Shown here piece by piece: positions 1 through 6,183 of a stretch of 10,115 nucleotides of DNA (position 1 is the stretch's first letter; the number at the start of each line of letters is the position of its first letter). The position numbers were made by a program, and so were the translations under genes. The notes below the pieces were generated by a model. It was not told the origin of the DNA and did not search any database. It saw nothing but the letters and a program-made list of their open reading frames with translations. The stretch is from Candidatus Bipolaricaulota bacterium. Its GTDB lineage: Bacteria; Bipolaricaulota; Bipolaricaulia; UBA7950; UBA9294. Location: assembly GCA_003979035.1 (NCBI GenBank), contig RXOA01000129.1, positions 1 through 10,115 on the forward strand, written 5' to 3'.

Positions 1-708
1 CTCTTGATCGGGATGGGCGTCGGAGCGGCGATCGGCCTGCTGTTCTCCGTGGTGAGTACCTACTGGAAAGGCACGCAGATGGTTGCGGGCATCGGGATCA
101 ACCTGCTTGCGGTCGGCTTCGTCGAGTTCGGGATGATCCGCTTCAGCAGCAATGCCGGCGCGTTCTCGATTCCCGCGCAGTTCCAGCTGTTTCGATTCAA
201 CACGCCTTTCGGCTTGCTCAGCCCTGTGATCATCATCGCGCTGGTTCTTCCGTTCTTCGTCTACTGGTTCCTCAAACGAACGAGAGCCGGGCTCATCCTG
301 AAGGCGGTCGGGGAGGCGCCGGAATCGGCTGATGTCGCAGGGATCAACGTCAACCGCGTTCGCCTCCTTGCGTCGGCCGTAGGGGGAGCACTCGCTGGGC
401 TGGGAGGAGCCTACATGAGCGTCGCTTGGTTCGGTTTCGTGACCAAGGGAATGTCATCAGGGCGGGGCTTCATCGCGCTGGCGTGCGTTGTCTTCAGCGG
501 ACTGAACCCGATTCTCGCTCTGGCCGGAGGCCTTCTGTTCGGCTTCTTCCGCAGCCTTGGGCTGTGGGTGGACACGATTCCTGGGTTCCCCATTCCGGCT
601 GAGTTCCTGCAAATGCTCCCCTACGTGGTGACGTTGCTCGTGGTATCGGGGGCGATTGGACGCGTACGTTTCCCGAAAGCGCTCGGAGAGCCGTATAAGC
701 GAGAATAG
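1..708 (+). CDS. Nucleoside-type ABC transporter permease (NupQ/RnsD-like), 5' end missing
   Basis: This is an inner-membrane permease of the BPD_transp_2 family, most like the second permease of BmpA-type nucleoside importers (NupQ, YufQ, RnsD). The reading frame is open from the first base, so the N-terminus lies outside the window; about 235 of the usual 300 or so residues are visible. The cytoplasmic segment around bases 300-370 reads AVGEAPESADVAGINVNRVR, matching the family's AVGENPEAADAAGINV region. It is followed by the small-residue helix GGALAGLGGAY, then GRGFIALACVVFSGLNP, both typical of nucleoside permeases. Several hydrophobic helices are evident. The gene ends with TAG, and no terminator is seen before the phnD promoter that starts eight bases later. 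Cognate ATPase, first permease and BmpA-like binding protein would be expected upstream. The assignment to nucleosides rather than sugars rests on these motifs and on the salvage genes nearby. Confidence 0.85.
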   Translation, partial: LLIGMGVGAAIGLLFSVVSTYWKGTQMVAGIGINLLAVGFVEFGMIRFSSNAGAFSIPAQFQLFRFNTPFGLLSPVIIIALVLPFFVYWFLKRTRAGLILKAVGEAPESADVAGINVNRVRLLASAVGGALAGLGGAYMSVAWFGFVTKGMSSGRGFIALACVVFSGLNPILALAGGLLFGFFRSLGLWVDTIPGFPIPAEFLQMLPYVVTLLVVSGAIGRVRFPKALGEPYKRE

Positions 709-715
709 CTCTAGC

Positions 716-744
716 TTGACCACTACTGTCACGGAGACTATGAT
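716..744 (+). promoter_or_regulatory. Sigma-70-like promoter for the phn-type operon
   Basis: TTGACC at 716-721 and TATGAT at 739-744 are separated by exactly 17 bases, each differing from consensus at one position. Transcription would start near 751, leaving a leader of about 80 bases before the binding-protein start codon. The site lies just after the stop of the nucleoside permease, so the second transporter can be expressed independently of the first. Confidence 0.65.
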
Positions 745-745
745 G

Positions 746-759
746 GATCCATGAGGATC
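746..759. repeat. Short inverted repeat at the predicted transcription start
   Basis: GATCC at 746-750 and GGATC at 755-759 flank the four bases ATGA, spanning the expected transcription start of the phn-type operon. This could be an operator half-site pair or the first small hairpin of the leader. A five-base arm is short enough to arise by chance, so no regulator is proposed. Confidence 0.25.
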
Positions 760-764
760 TAAGA

Positions 765-799
765 GAGCGAACCTTGCGTTTTGCTTCATCGGGTCGCTC
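765..799 (+). promoter_or_regulatory. Leader hairpin in the phnD 5' untranslated region
   Basis: GAGCGA at 765-770 pairs with TCGCTC at 794-799. With A771 bulged, C772-C773 pair with G792-G793, so the stem can reach about eight pairs around a loop containing GCGTTTTGC. No T-run follows, so it is not a terminator. It ends about 21 bases before the strong Shine-Dalgarno site and could affect mRNA stability or translation. It does not match any riboswitch class I recognise. Confidence 0.3.
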
Positions 800-820
800 A
801 TGGAGGGCGTGACTGCATCT

Positions 821-828
821 AGGAGGTG
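821..828 (+). promoter_or_regulatory. Strong Shine-Dalgarno site that fixes the phnD start
   Basis: AGGAGGTG lies four bases before the ATG at 833. An in-frame ATG at 800 has no comparable site and would put eleven extra residues ahead of a clean signal peptide, so 833 is preferred. Confidence 0.8.
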
Positions 829-832
829 CACG

Positions 833-1840
833 ATGCGGAGAGTGTTGGCTCTGACGCTGGTTGCTGTTGCGGTATTCGGCATCATCGGATCTGCGCAGCA
901 ATTGGGCACACAGGATTACCCGATCACGTTGCTGCTGGTTCCCTCAACGGAAGCTGCCGTGGTCCAGGCCGCCGGCGATGCAATCGCCGACGCAATGTAT
1001 GATCTGACGGGGCTGTACATCGAAGCCGTGATGACATCCGATTACCGCGCGTTCATCGAAGCGTTCCGAACGGCGGAGGGCGATGTCTTCGGTATTCCTA
1101 CAACGACCCAGTACATCGAGATCTATGCCGAGACGGACGGCGCGGTCGAAGTCGCGCTGGCTTCCTTGCGCGATGGCTACAACTACTATTTCAGCAGCGT
1201 CTATGCCCTGCGCGACAGCGGCATCGAGACGCTTCAGGACCTGAACGGCAAGACGTGGATCTACAACGATCCATTCTCGGGATCCGGATACAAGACGCCC
1301 ATGGTTTTGTTTGAAGAGAACAACATCGTCGTCGGCGGAACGGTCGAGAGCAGTGGCCATACCGCGTCGATGGTCGCTCTTCTTCAGGGACAAGGCGACT
1401 TCTGCACCGGCTATGGCTCCCCGACTCAGGCACCTGATGCCCTCAAAGCGATGGGAATCCGCTGGGAGTGGGGCGACGATCCGGAATTGATGCTGTGGGA
1501 TCGCTACAACAACGCGCTTGTTCGCGAAGAAATCCGCTGGGCAGGCGCTGACCTTCGCCGAGCGGTCGAGGGAGACTACCCCGACGTGTGGGAACAGGTG
1601 GGAGTTGTCGCCGTGGCCGGACCGTTGGCCAATGACTGCATCGCGTTCTCCGCAGGGTTCCCGGCGGAAATGAAGGCGACGCTGATCCAGGCGCTCCAGG
1701 ATCATATCCATTCGCCGGAAGGGCTCGCGATCTGGAGCGACCCCAATTTCTACGAGTGGAGCGACATGGCCCCGATCACGGATGACTTCTACGACGTCAA
1801 CCGTGTCCTGTTGGGCTATGAAGTCCCCGACCGAGACTAG
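833..1840 (+). CDS. phnD: Phosphonate-type ABC transporter substrate-binding protein (PhnD family)
   Basis: This is an exported solute-binding protein of 335 residues that should deliver ligand to the permeases encoded downstream. The N-terminus MRRVLALTLVAVAVFGIIGSAQ is a typical Sec signal, probably cut near residue 22; there is no lipobox, so the mature protein is probably soluble in the periplasm. PhnD-family landmarks run in order: Y71 with FIEAF, Y119/S121 with the SGIETLQDLNGK segment (residues 129-140), DPFSGSGYK (146-154) and SSGHTASMVALLQGQGDF (173-190). The canonical STSG ligand loop reads SGSG here, so one usual phosphonate-contact position is Gly, while the conserved His (H176) is kept. 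Family members bind phosphonates, phosphite or hypophosphite; the ligand here is not determined. It is the first gene after the promoter and is followed by a hairpin that may raise its expression over the membrane components. The family call is firm, the substrate is not. Confidence 0.85.
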   Translation: MRRVLALTLVAVAVFGIIGSAQQLGTQDYPITLLLVPSTEAAVVQAAGDAIADAMYDLTGLYIEAVMTSDYRAFIEAFRTAEGDVFGIPTTTQYIEIYAETDGAVEVALASLRDGYNYYFSSVYALRDSGIETLQDLNGKTWIYNDPFSGSGYKTPMVLFEENNIVVGGTVESSGHTASMVALLQGQGDFCTGYGSPTQAPDALKAMGIRWEWGDDPELMLWDRYNNALVREEIRWAGADLRRAVEGDYPDVWEQVGVVAVAGPLANDCIAFSAGFPAEMKATLIQALQDHIHSPEGLAIWSDPNFYEWSDMAPITDDFYDVNRVLLGYEVPDRD

Positions 1841-1849
1841 GGAATTTCA

Positions 1850-1887
1850 GGCGAGGGGCGGAATACCGCCCCTCGCCGTTTCTTTCT
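1850..1887 (+). terminator. Intercistronic hairpin with T-rich tail, probable partial terminator
   Basis: Twelve bases at 1850-1861 (GGCGAGGGGCGG) pair perfectly with 1866-1877 around an AATA loop. Seven of the next ten bases are T. This has the form of an intrinsic terminator and sits between the binding-protein stop and the ATPase start. The downstream genes have no obvious promoter of their own, so it probably lets some transcription through. That would give more binding protein than ATPase and permease, as is common in binding-protein-dependent importers. It may also protect the 3' end of a phnD-only transcript. Confidence 0.75.
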
Positions 1888-1891
1888 ACTT

Positions 1892-2665
1892 ATGGACAAA
1901 CCACAGCTGCAGATCGAGCATCTGACCAAAGTGTATGAGCGCGGCGAAGTTCGCGCCTTGAACGATGTCTCGTTCGAGGTGAACCGCGGCGAATTTCTCA
2001 TCCTAATCGGCCTGTCGGGGTCGGGGAAGTCCACGTTCTTGCGCTGTGTCAATCGGTTGATCGAACCAACATCAGGCAAGGTCTACCTCAACGGCATCGA
2101 CGTGACGGGCGCCCGCTCTGCGGAGCTTCGGCGGATTCGCCGTCAGATTGGAATGGTGTTCCAGCAGTTCAATCTCGTGCGACGATCTTCCGTGTTGACC
2201 AACGTGCTGGCAGGACGCCTTGGATACGTTCCTCGATGGAGGACGCTGCTCGGACGGTTTCCTCACGAGGACATCAAGAAGGCGGAGGCGTGTCTTGATC
2301 GTGTTGGACTCCGCGAGAAGATGTACACACGCGCCGATCAGCTATCTGGAGGCCAGCAACAACGTGTGGGGATCGCTCGCGCGCTGATGCAGGATCCCGA
2401 GTTGCTGTTCGCTGATGAGCCGGTCTCTGCTCTGGATCCGGCGACCTCGAATTCTATTCTCCAATACCTCGAGCAGATGAACAAGAGCGACGGAGTCACC
2501 GTAATCTGCGCGCTGCATTTCCTCTCCCTCGCTCGCCGTTACGGCACACGGATCATCGCCCTCAAGGATGGGGAGATCGTTTTCGAAGGGTTGCCGAACG
2601 AGATCGACGAAGCTCGGTTCAAGGAGATTTACGGCGAAGACGCTGAAGAAGTGGAGATCCGTTAG
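1892..2665 (+). CDS. phnC: Phosphonate-type ABC transporter ATP-binding protein (PhnC family)
   Basis: This is the cytoplasmic ATPase that powers the importer, at 257 residues the normal PhnC length. All ABC motifs are intact: Walker A GLSGSGKST (40-48), Q-loop Q91, signature LSGGQ (151-155), Walker B LLFADEP with catalytic E176, D-loop SALD, and switch His H209. The stretch QQFNLVRRSSVLTNVLAGRL (91-110) is diagnostic of the PhnC subfamily. The start ATG is only 14 bases past the hairpin and has no recognisable Shine-Dalgarno sequence, as the preceding bases are T-rich. Translation may therefore be weak or depend on reading through the hairpin. The stop TAG directly abuts the ATG of the next gene, which points to coupled translation with the first permease. 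Confidence 0.92.
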   Translation: MDKPQLQIEHLTKVYERGEVRALNDVSFEVNRGEFLILIGLSGSGKSTFLRCVNRLIEPTSGKVYLNGIDVTGARSAELRRIRRQIGMVFQQFNLVRRSSVLTNVLAGRLGYVPRWRTLLGRFPHEDIKKAEACLDRVGLREKMYTRADQLSGGQQQRVGIARALMQDPELLFADEPVSALDPATSNSILQYLEQMNKSDGVTVICALHFLSLARRYGTRIIALKDGEIVFEGLPNEIDEARFKEIYGEDAEEVEIR

Positions 2666-4111
2666 ATGCACGTGAGGAGCTTTCCCAAGCGTCGATTCAT
2701 GGCGTTGGCAGTGGATTGGTTGGCGCTGCTCTACGTTTCCTACGGCGTCTACTACCTGATCAACCACTGGTATCGTGAGTTGGTCACCGTTCGCCCCTCC
2801 TATCAAGTTCCGTTCCCGCTCTACGCCTGGGTGGCCGCGTTCGTCGGATCGTTCCTTCTTGCCGTGCTGTGGGAGAATGTCGGAATCTCGCTCGGATTCC
2901 GCGCCTTCGGCCTGAGAGTTCGATCCAAGGATGCTCAGCATGTCTCGCTAGGAAGGCGAATCCGACGTTTCGGACTGGATCTTGTTTCCCTGTGCGGGCT
3001 GTTCGCTGTTTCCGCCTTGGCGGCAGCGCCGATTGTAGGACTGGCGACGTTGTTCCTGGGCGTTCGTCATGGTTCGGGCATTTCGCTGTTTCCGGGAACC
3101 ATGCTGTGGCCGATCTCGGGATGGCTCTCCACATTGGGACACTTCGCCGCAGCCGCAGCGATTCTTGCCGCTGCGGGAGGAGTGGCCTACATAGCGGCTC
3201 GCGCCATGCTTCGGAACGTGTGGATGGTTTCGCGAGATCGCGACAACCTCGTCGATCGCATCGCGAAAACGAGTGTCTTCCGTGCCGCCGATCTGGAAGA
3301 TCTTCAGCATCCAAAGTGGTATCGAACATCCTCCGGGTGGATGACAATCCTGCTGATCGGGATGTCGCTCTACGTCGGCTGGCTGATGACACGGATCAGC
3401 ATCGCAGCTCTGATCCAGCGCGCAGGCGTGACCGGGTATATCTGGAAGGAGCTGCTACGCCCGGACCTCAGCCACTTGGTTGCTGCCGAACCTGTGCTGC
3501 AGACTTCGCTGCTGGGGGCGCTCCTCGAGACCGTCTTCATGGCGCTTATGGCCACGGTCGCCGGCGTCGTGTTCGCGTTTCCATTGAGTTTCCTCGGGGC
3601 CCGGAACATCATGGCCACCGGGCCGATCGGCTGGACCATTTACACGATCATGCGCGGCTTCTTCAACATCGTGCGCTCTGTGGAGACCCTGATCTGGGGA
3701 ATCATCTTCGGGGTGTGGGTCGGCTTCGGACCGTTTGCCGGCATGCTCGCTTTGACGGTCCATACGATCGCTGCGCTGGGGAAGCTTTACTCCGAACAAG
3801 TGGAATCAATTGACCCGGGACCGCTGGAGGCGATCGCCGCCACCGGCGCGCGTCGTTGGCAGGTCGTCCTGTACGGAGTCATCCCGCAGATCATCCCTTC
3901 CTATCTAGCGTTCACACTGTATCGCTGGGACATCAATGTGCGGATGTCTACGGTCATCGGCCTTGTCGGCGCCGGCGGAATCGGCCGGATGCTGTTCTAC
4001 TACAAGAACGACGGACGCTGGGGCGAGATGGGCACCGCCGTGCTCCTGATCGTCGCGGTGGTTTGGTTGATGGACTACACCAGTGCTCGCGTGCGGGAGA
4101 AAATCACCTAG
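2666..4111 (+). CDS. phnE: RDD-domain/PhnE fusion permease 1
   Basis: This 481-residue inner-membrane permease is far longer than ordinary PhnE (about 260-280). The C-terminal half, from about residue 225, is a complete PhnE core. Its cytoplasmic coupling loop has SIDPGPLEAIAATGARRWQV (381-400), and FTLYRWDINVRMSTVIGLVG (416-435) continues to GAGGIG. The N-terminal 205 residues have the RDD membrane-domain pattern: R9/R10 with D17 in the first helix, SLGFRAFGLRV (75-85) with VSLGRRIRRF after it, and DNLVDRIAKTSV (193-204) at its end. A linker WYRTSSG (218-224) joins the halves. The start ATG follows the upstream stop with no gap. It probably pairs with the second permease as a heterodimer bound to PhnC. 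RDD function is generally unclear; some RDD proteins act in ion or antiporter transport, so a gating or regulatory role here is only inference. Confidence 0.85.
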   Translation: MHVRSFPKRRFMALAVDWLALLYVSYGVYYLINHWYRELVTVRPSYQVPFPLYAWVAAFVGSFLLAVLWENVGISLGFRAFGLRVRSKDAQHVSLGRRIRRFGLDLVSLCGLFAVSALAAAPIVGLATLFLGVRHGSGISLFPGTMLWPISGWLSTLGHFAAAAAILAAAGGVAYIAARAMLRNVWMVSRDRDNLVDRIAKTSVFRAADLEDLQHPKWYRTSSGWMTILLIGMSLYVGWLMTRISIAALIQRAGVTGYIWKELLRPDLSHLVAAEPVLQTSLLGALLETVFMALMATVAGVVFAFPLSFLGARNIMATGPIGWTIYTIMRGFFNIVRSVETLIWGIIFGVWVGFGPFAGMLALTVHTIAALGKLYSEQVESIDPGPLEAIAATGARRWQVVLYGVIPQIIPSYLAFTLYRWDINVRMSTVIGLVGAGGIGRMLFYYKNDGRWGEMGTAVLLIVAVVWLMDYTSARVREKIT

Positions 4112-4113
4112 CC

Positions 4114-5373
4114 ATGGCCAACAAAGAGTACTACGCCGATTTCATCAAGCCCAAGCCGCGCTGGCTTGCTTCCTGGGATACCGTCAAACCGCGATCTCTT
4201 GCATTCCTCACGGATGCGGGTTTCGCCGCTCTCCTGCTGCTCGTCGCTACGTATTTCTTCACGCGGGTCATCACGGGGGGAGAAGGCAGCTTCCTTGTCA
4301 TGCCTTGGTGGGCGCTGTTGGTCATCGTGGTTGAAGTCCCGGTCGTCTGGCAGTCGTTCGGCATCTCCTTGGGCATGAGGGCGCTCGGACTACGCCTCAT
4401 CGTTGTCGATCCGCAGGATCGGCCTCGGCGCACGGTCATCGTCCCCCGCTTCCTTCGCGTGTTGGCATGGCATATCTCCATCCCGCTGCTGATCGGGATC
4501 ATCTGGCCGCTTGTCTCCCGCGACGCCCGCAGCCTTCACGGTCGGCTGTCCCACACACAGCTGGTCGGCGTATCCCCTGAGCAGGTCAAGAAGACGGCGT
4601 GGTATCGCACGTCGTCCGGGCTGGCTACGGTGCTGCTGTGCGTGGTGATTCTTGCCGCGGGTGTATCGATCACGAAGATCAATCTCAAGACGCTCTTCAC
4701 CGAGGCCTCGAACAGCACCCTGGTATGGAGGGGGCTTTTCTCGCCGGAGTGGTCGGAGTTCGCGGAGGGTCTTGAGCTACTGATGGTGACGATTTTTATG
4801 GCGTTCATGGCGACATTGTTCGCCGTGATCGTCGCCGCACCGCTGAGCTTCTTCGCTGCCCGCAATCTGTTCCGCGGAAAACTCGGCAGAGTTGTCTACA
4901 CCTTCTTGCGCGTGGCTACAAGCGTCATTCGATCGATTGAGCCGATTGTGTGGGCGATTATCTTCGTCGTGATTGTCACGCCGCGACGGGCGGCGTTTGC
5001 CGGTGTCCTCGCGCTGTTCCTGCACTCAATCGCAGATCTCACCAAACTCTACTCGGAGCGGCTGGAATCAATCGACCCCGGTCCTGTTGAGGCAATCACA
5101 GCGACAGGGGGTTCGAAGTCCCAGGTGATCCAGTATGGCATCGTACCGCAGATCCTCACGCCGTATCTCTCCTTTACCCTGTACCGGTGGGATATCAACG
5201 TGCGCATGGCCACGATTATCGGCGCGTTGGGGGGCGGTGGAATCGGACAGATGTTGATTCAGTACACGCGCCTCTGGGATTGGGAACGGGCAGGAATGCT
5301 CATCCTGTTGATCATCGCGACGGTGTGGATCATGGACTATGTATCAGGCCGCCTGCGCGCGCATCTCGAGTAG
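4114..5373 (+). CDS. phnE: RDD-domain/PhnE fusion permease 2
   Basis: This is the second permease, 419 residues, with the same two-part design as its upstream neighbour. The RDD-like part spans about residues 26-152: R27 with D34 in the first helix, SLGMRALGLRL (85-95), and SLHGRLSHTQLVG (140-152), which resembles the family's LHDRLxGT ending with Gly in place of Asp. The linker WYRTSSG (164-170) is identical to that in permease 1. The PhnE core follows, with SIDPGPVEAITATGGSKSQV (319-338) and TLYRWDINVRMATIIGALGG (355-374). The ATG at 4114 begins two bases after the previous stop; GGGAG at 4095-4099 is a distant possible ribosome site, so coupling is likely. Its RDD part is about 55 residues shorter than in permease 1, chiefly between the SLG and DRL blocks. 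The pair looks like an old duplication of a gene already fused. Confidence 0.85.
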   Translation: MANKEYYADFIKPKPRWLASWDTVKPRSLAFLTDAGFAALLLLVATYFFTRVITGGEGSFLVMPWWALLVIVVEVPVVWQSFGISLGMRALGLRLIVVDPQDRPRRTVIVPRFLRVLAWHISIPLLIGIIWPLVSRDARSLHGRLSHTQLVGVSPEQVKKTAWYRTSSGLATVLLCVVILAAGVSITKINLKTLFTEASNSTLVWRGLFSPEWSEFAEGLELLMVTIFMAFMATLFAVIVAAPLSFFAARNLFRGKLGRVVYTFLRVATSVIRSIEPIVWAIIFVVIVTPRRAAFAGVLALFLHSIADLTKLYSERLESIDPGPVEAITATGGSKSQVIQYGIVPQILTPYLSFTLYRWDINVRMATIIGALGGGGIGQMLIQYTRLWDWERAGMLILLIIATVWIMDYVSGRLRAHLE

Positions 5374-5405
5374 TCTCCCCCCAATCCAAAGACCCCGAGC
5401 CGGGA

Positions 5406-5615
5406 TCACTTCGTGAGCTGATCGAGGTAGGCTTGAATCTCTTCGAGACCGTAGGTCGTCTTCATCGTCTTGTAGTCTTCGAGCCACGCGTCGGCAATCG
5501 TGTCATCGCGACGGATTTCGACGTCTCCGATGTCGTAGACATCCATCATCCGCCGCGCTTCGTCTTCGATCTGGCGGTCCTTCACCCGAAACAGAAACCG
5601 TGGAAAATCAGACAT
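5406..5615 (-). CDS. Small protein of unknown function
   Basis: This is a 69-residue acidic, soluble protein that I do not recognise. It starts SDFPRFLFRVKDRQIEDEARR after the Met and ends LEEIQAYLDQLTK; a central DIGDVEIRRDDTIADAWLEDY segment is rich in Asp. It has no membrane helix and no cysteine, and its ends are predicted helical. On the minus strand AAAGGGAGG (5620-5628) is four bases before the ATG at 5615 and one base before the alternative ATG at 5618, so 5615 is preferred. A TATAAT lies just upstream. It is oriented against the importer operon, with its stop 32 bases from the end of permease 2. The good ribosome site and clean start support a real gene; its role and any link to neighbours are unknown. 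Confidence 0.65.
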   Translation of the reverse strand: MSDFPRFLFRVKDRQIEDEARRMMDVYDIGDVEIRRDDTIADAWLEDYKTMKTTYGLEEIQAYLDQLTK

Positions 5616-5619
5616 CATA

Positions 5620-5628
5620 CCTCCCTTT
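5620..5628 (-). promoter_or_regulatory. Shine-Dalgarno site of the small minus-strand gene
   Basis: Read on the minus strand the bases are AAAGGGAGG, a near-perfect ribosome-binding sequence. Its spacing favours the second of two adjacent ATG codons (5615 rather than 5618). Confidence 0.65.
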
Positions 5629-5638
5629 GACAGCGGTG

Positions 5639-5644
5639 ATTATA
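5639..5644 (-). promoter_or_regulatory. Perfect -10 box, possible promoter of the small gene
   Basis: The minus strand reads TATAAT at these positions, which would place transcription start near 5632 and give a very short leader before the Shine-Dalgarno site. No convincing -35 hexamer is found at 16-18 base spacing (TCTCGC at 17), and the TG directly before it lacks the one-base spacer of an extended -10. The assignment is therefore tentative. Confidence 0.35.
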
Positions 5645-5700
5645 CATCGACCTCCGGCAATGCGAGACGATTCGCGCAATGGACCGTGATTTCATACCCT

Positions 5701-6183
5701 ATGGAGCCCATGACCAACGCCGTGACCATCCGCCGCGCCGACACAATCGGCGACATCGATCCGCAGCTTATGTGCGCTCTCGGAGGAAGATCCGCTGCAT
5801 CGTCAACGCCAAGCGATCTTCACGATGCGGCAATCTCAAGAGAATCCACGTTGATTCTCATTGCCGACTCCGATTCCAAGCCGGCGGGGATCCTTGTGTC
5901 GGTGCAGGTTCCGAAGCTGGACAGGCGCCGCGGCTTCCTATTCGTGGACGAGCTGCAGATCTTGCCGGCGTTCCGGCGCCGCGGTATCGCTCGAGCACTT
6001 GTTCATCGAGCACAAGAAATTGCCAAAGAGAAGGGGCTTTCCGGTATCCGCCTGCTGGTGCGCCCAAGGAACGGCGCCGCAAGAAACCTGTACCGGGCGC
6101 TGGGGTTCTCCGCCGCCAAGACGTTCCTCTGCCAATGGCTGATTGGCGATGAGAACGATCCGAACTACAATTGCGGGTCATGA
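5701..6183 (+). CDS. GNAT-family N-acetyltransferase
   Basis: This is a predicted cytoplasmic acetyl-CoA-dependent acetyltransferase of 160 residues, a normal length for a single GNAT domain. Motif A is clear: FVDELQILPAFRRRGIARAL (81-100) contains the beta-4 strand and the RRRGIA loop that binds the pyrophosphate of acetyl-CoA. Motif B follows as N124, A126 and NLYRALGF (129-136). The N-terminal half is less typical, and the substrate cannot be told; small amines, amino acids and protein termini are all possible. Start choice is uncertain: GTG at 5686, ATG at 5701 and ATG at 5710 are in frame and none has a strong ribosome site. The stop overlaps the phosphorylase ATG (ATGA at 6180-6183), so the two genes are almost certainly cotranscribed and translationally coupled. 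Confidence 0.8.
   Translation: MEPMTNAVTIRRADTIGDIDPQLMCALGGRSAASSTPSDLHDAAISRESTLILIADSDSKPAGILVSVQVPKLDRRRGFLFVDELQILPAFRRRGIARALVHRAQEIAKEKGLSGIRLLVRPRNGAARNLYRALGFSAAKTFLCQWLIGDENDPNYNCGS

Noticed and set aside
457..909. Long minus-strand open frame opposite the permease end and phnD start
   Set aside because: Its composition is Arg/Pro/Ser-rich with no recognisable domain, and it lies antisense to clear family members. It is a shadow of GC-rich codon bias.
2869..3813. Plus-strand 314-residue frame overlapping permease 1 in another phase
   Set aside because: It is rich in Arg, Gly and Ser with no hydrophobic or domain pattern, while the overlapping frame encodes an unmistakable PhnE.
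3856..4113. N-terminal extension of permease 2 back to 3856
   Set aside because: The extra residues are the out-of-phase reading of the end of permease 1. The ATG at 4114 sits two bases after that gene's stop and begins the RDD-like domain.
5394..5404. CCCG-AGC-CGGG hairpin between permease 2 and the small gene as a bidirectional terminator
   Set aside because: The stem is only four pairs with no convincing T-run on either side.
5627..5655. TTGACA at 5627-5632 on the plus strand as a -35 box for the GNAT gene
   Set aside because: At 17-base spacing the -10 position reads ACCTCC, and the nearby TATACA is only eight bases away, so no coherent promoter forms. The bases also overlap the small gene's ribosome-site region on the other strand.
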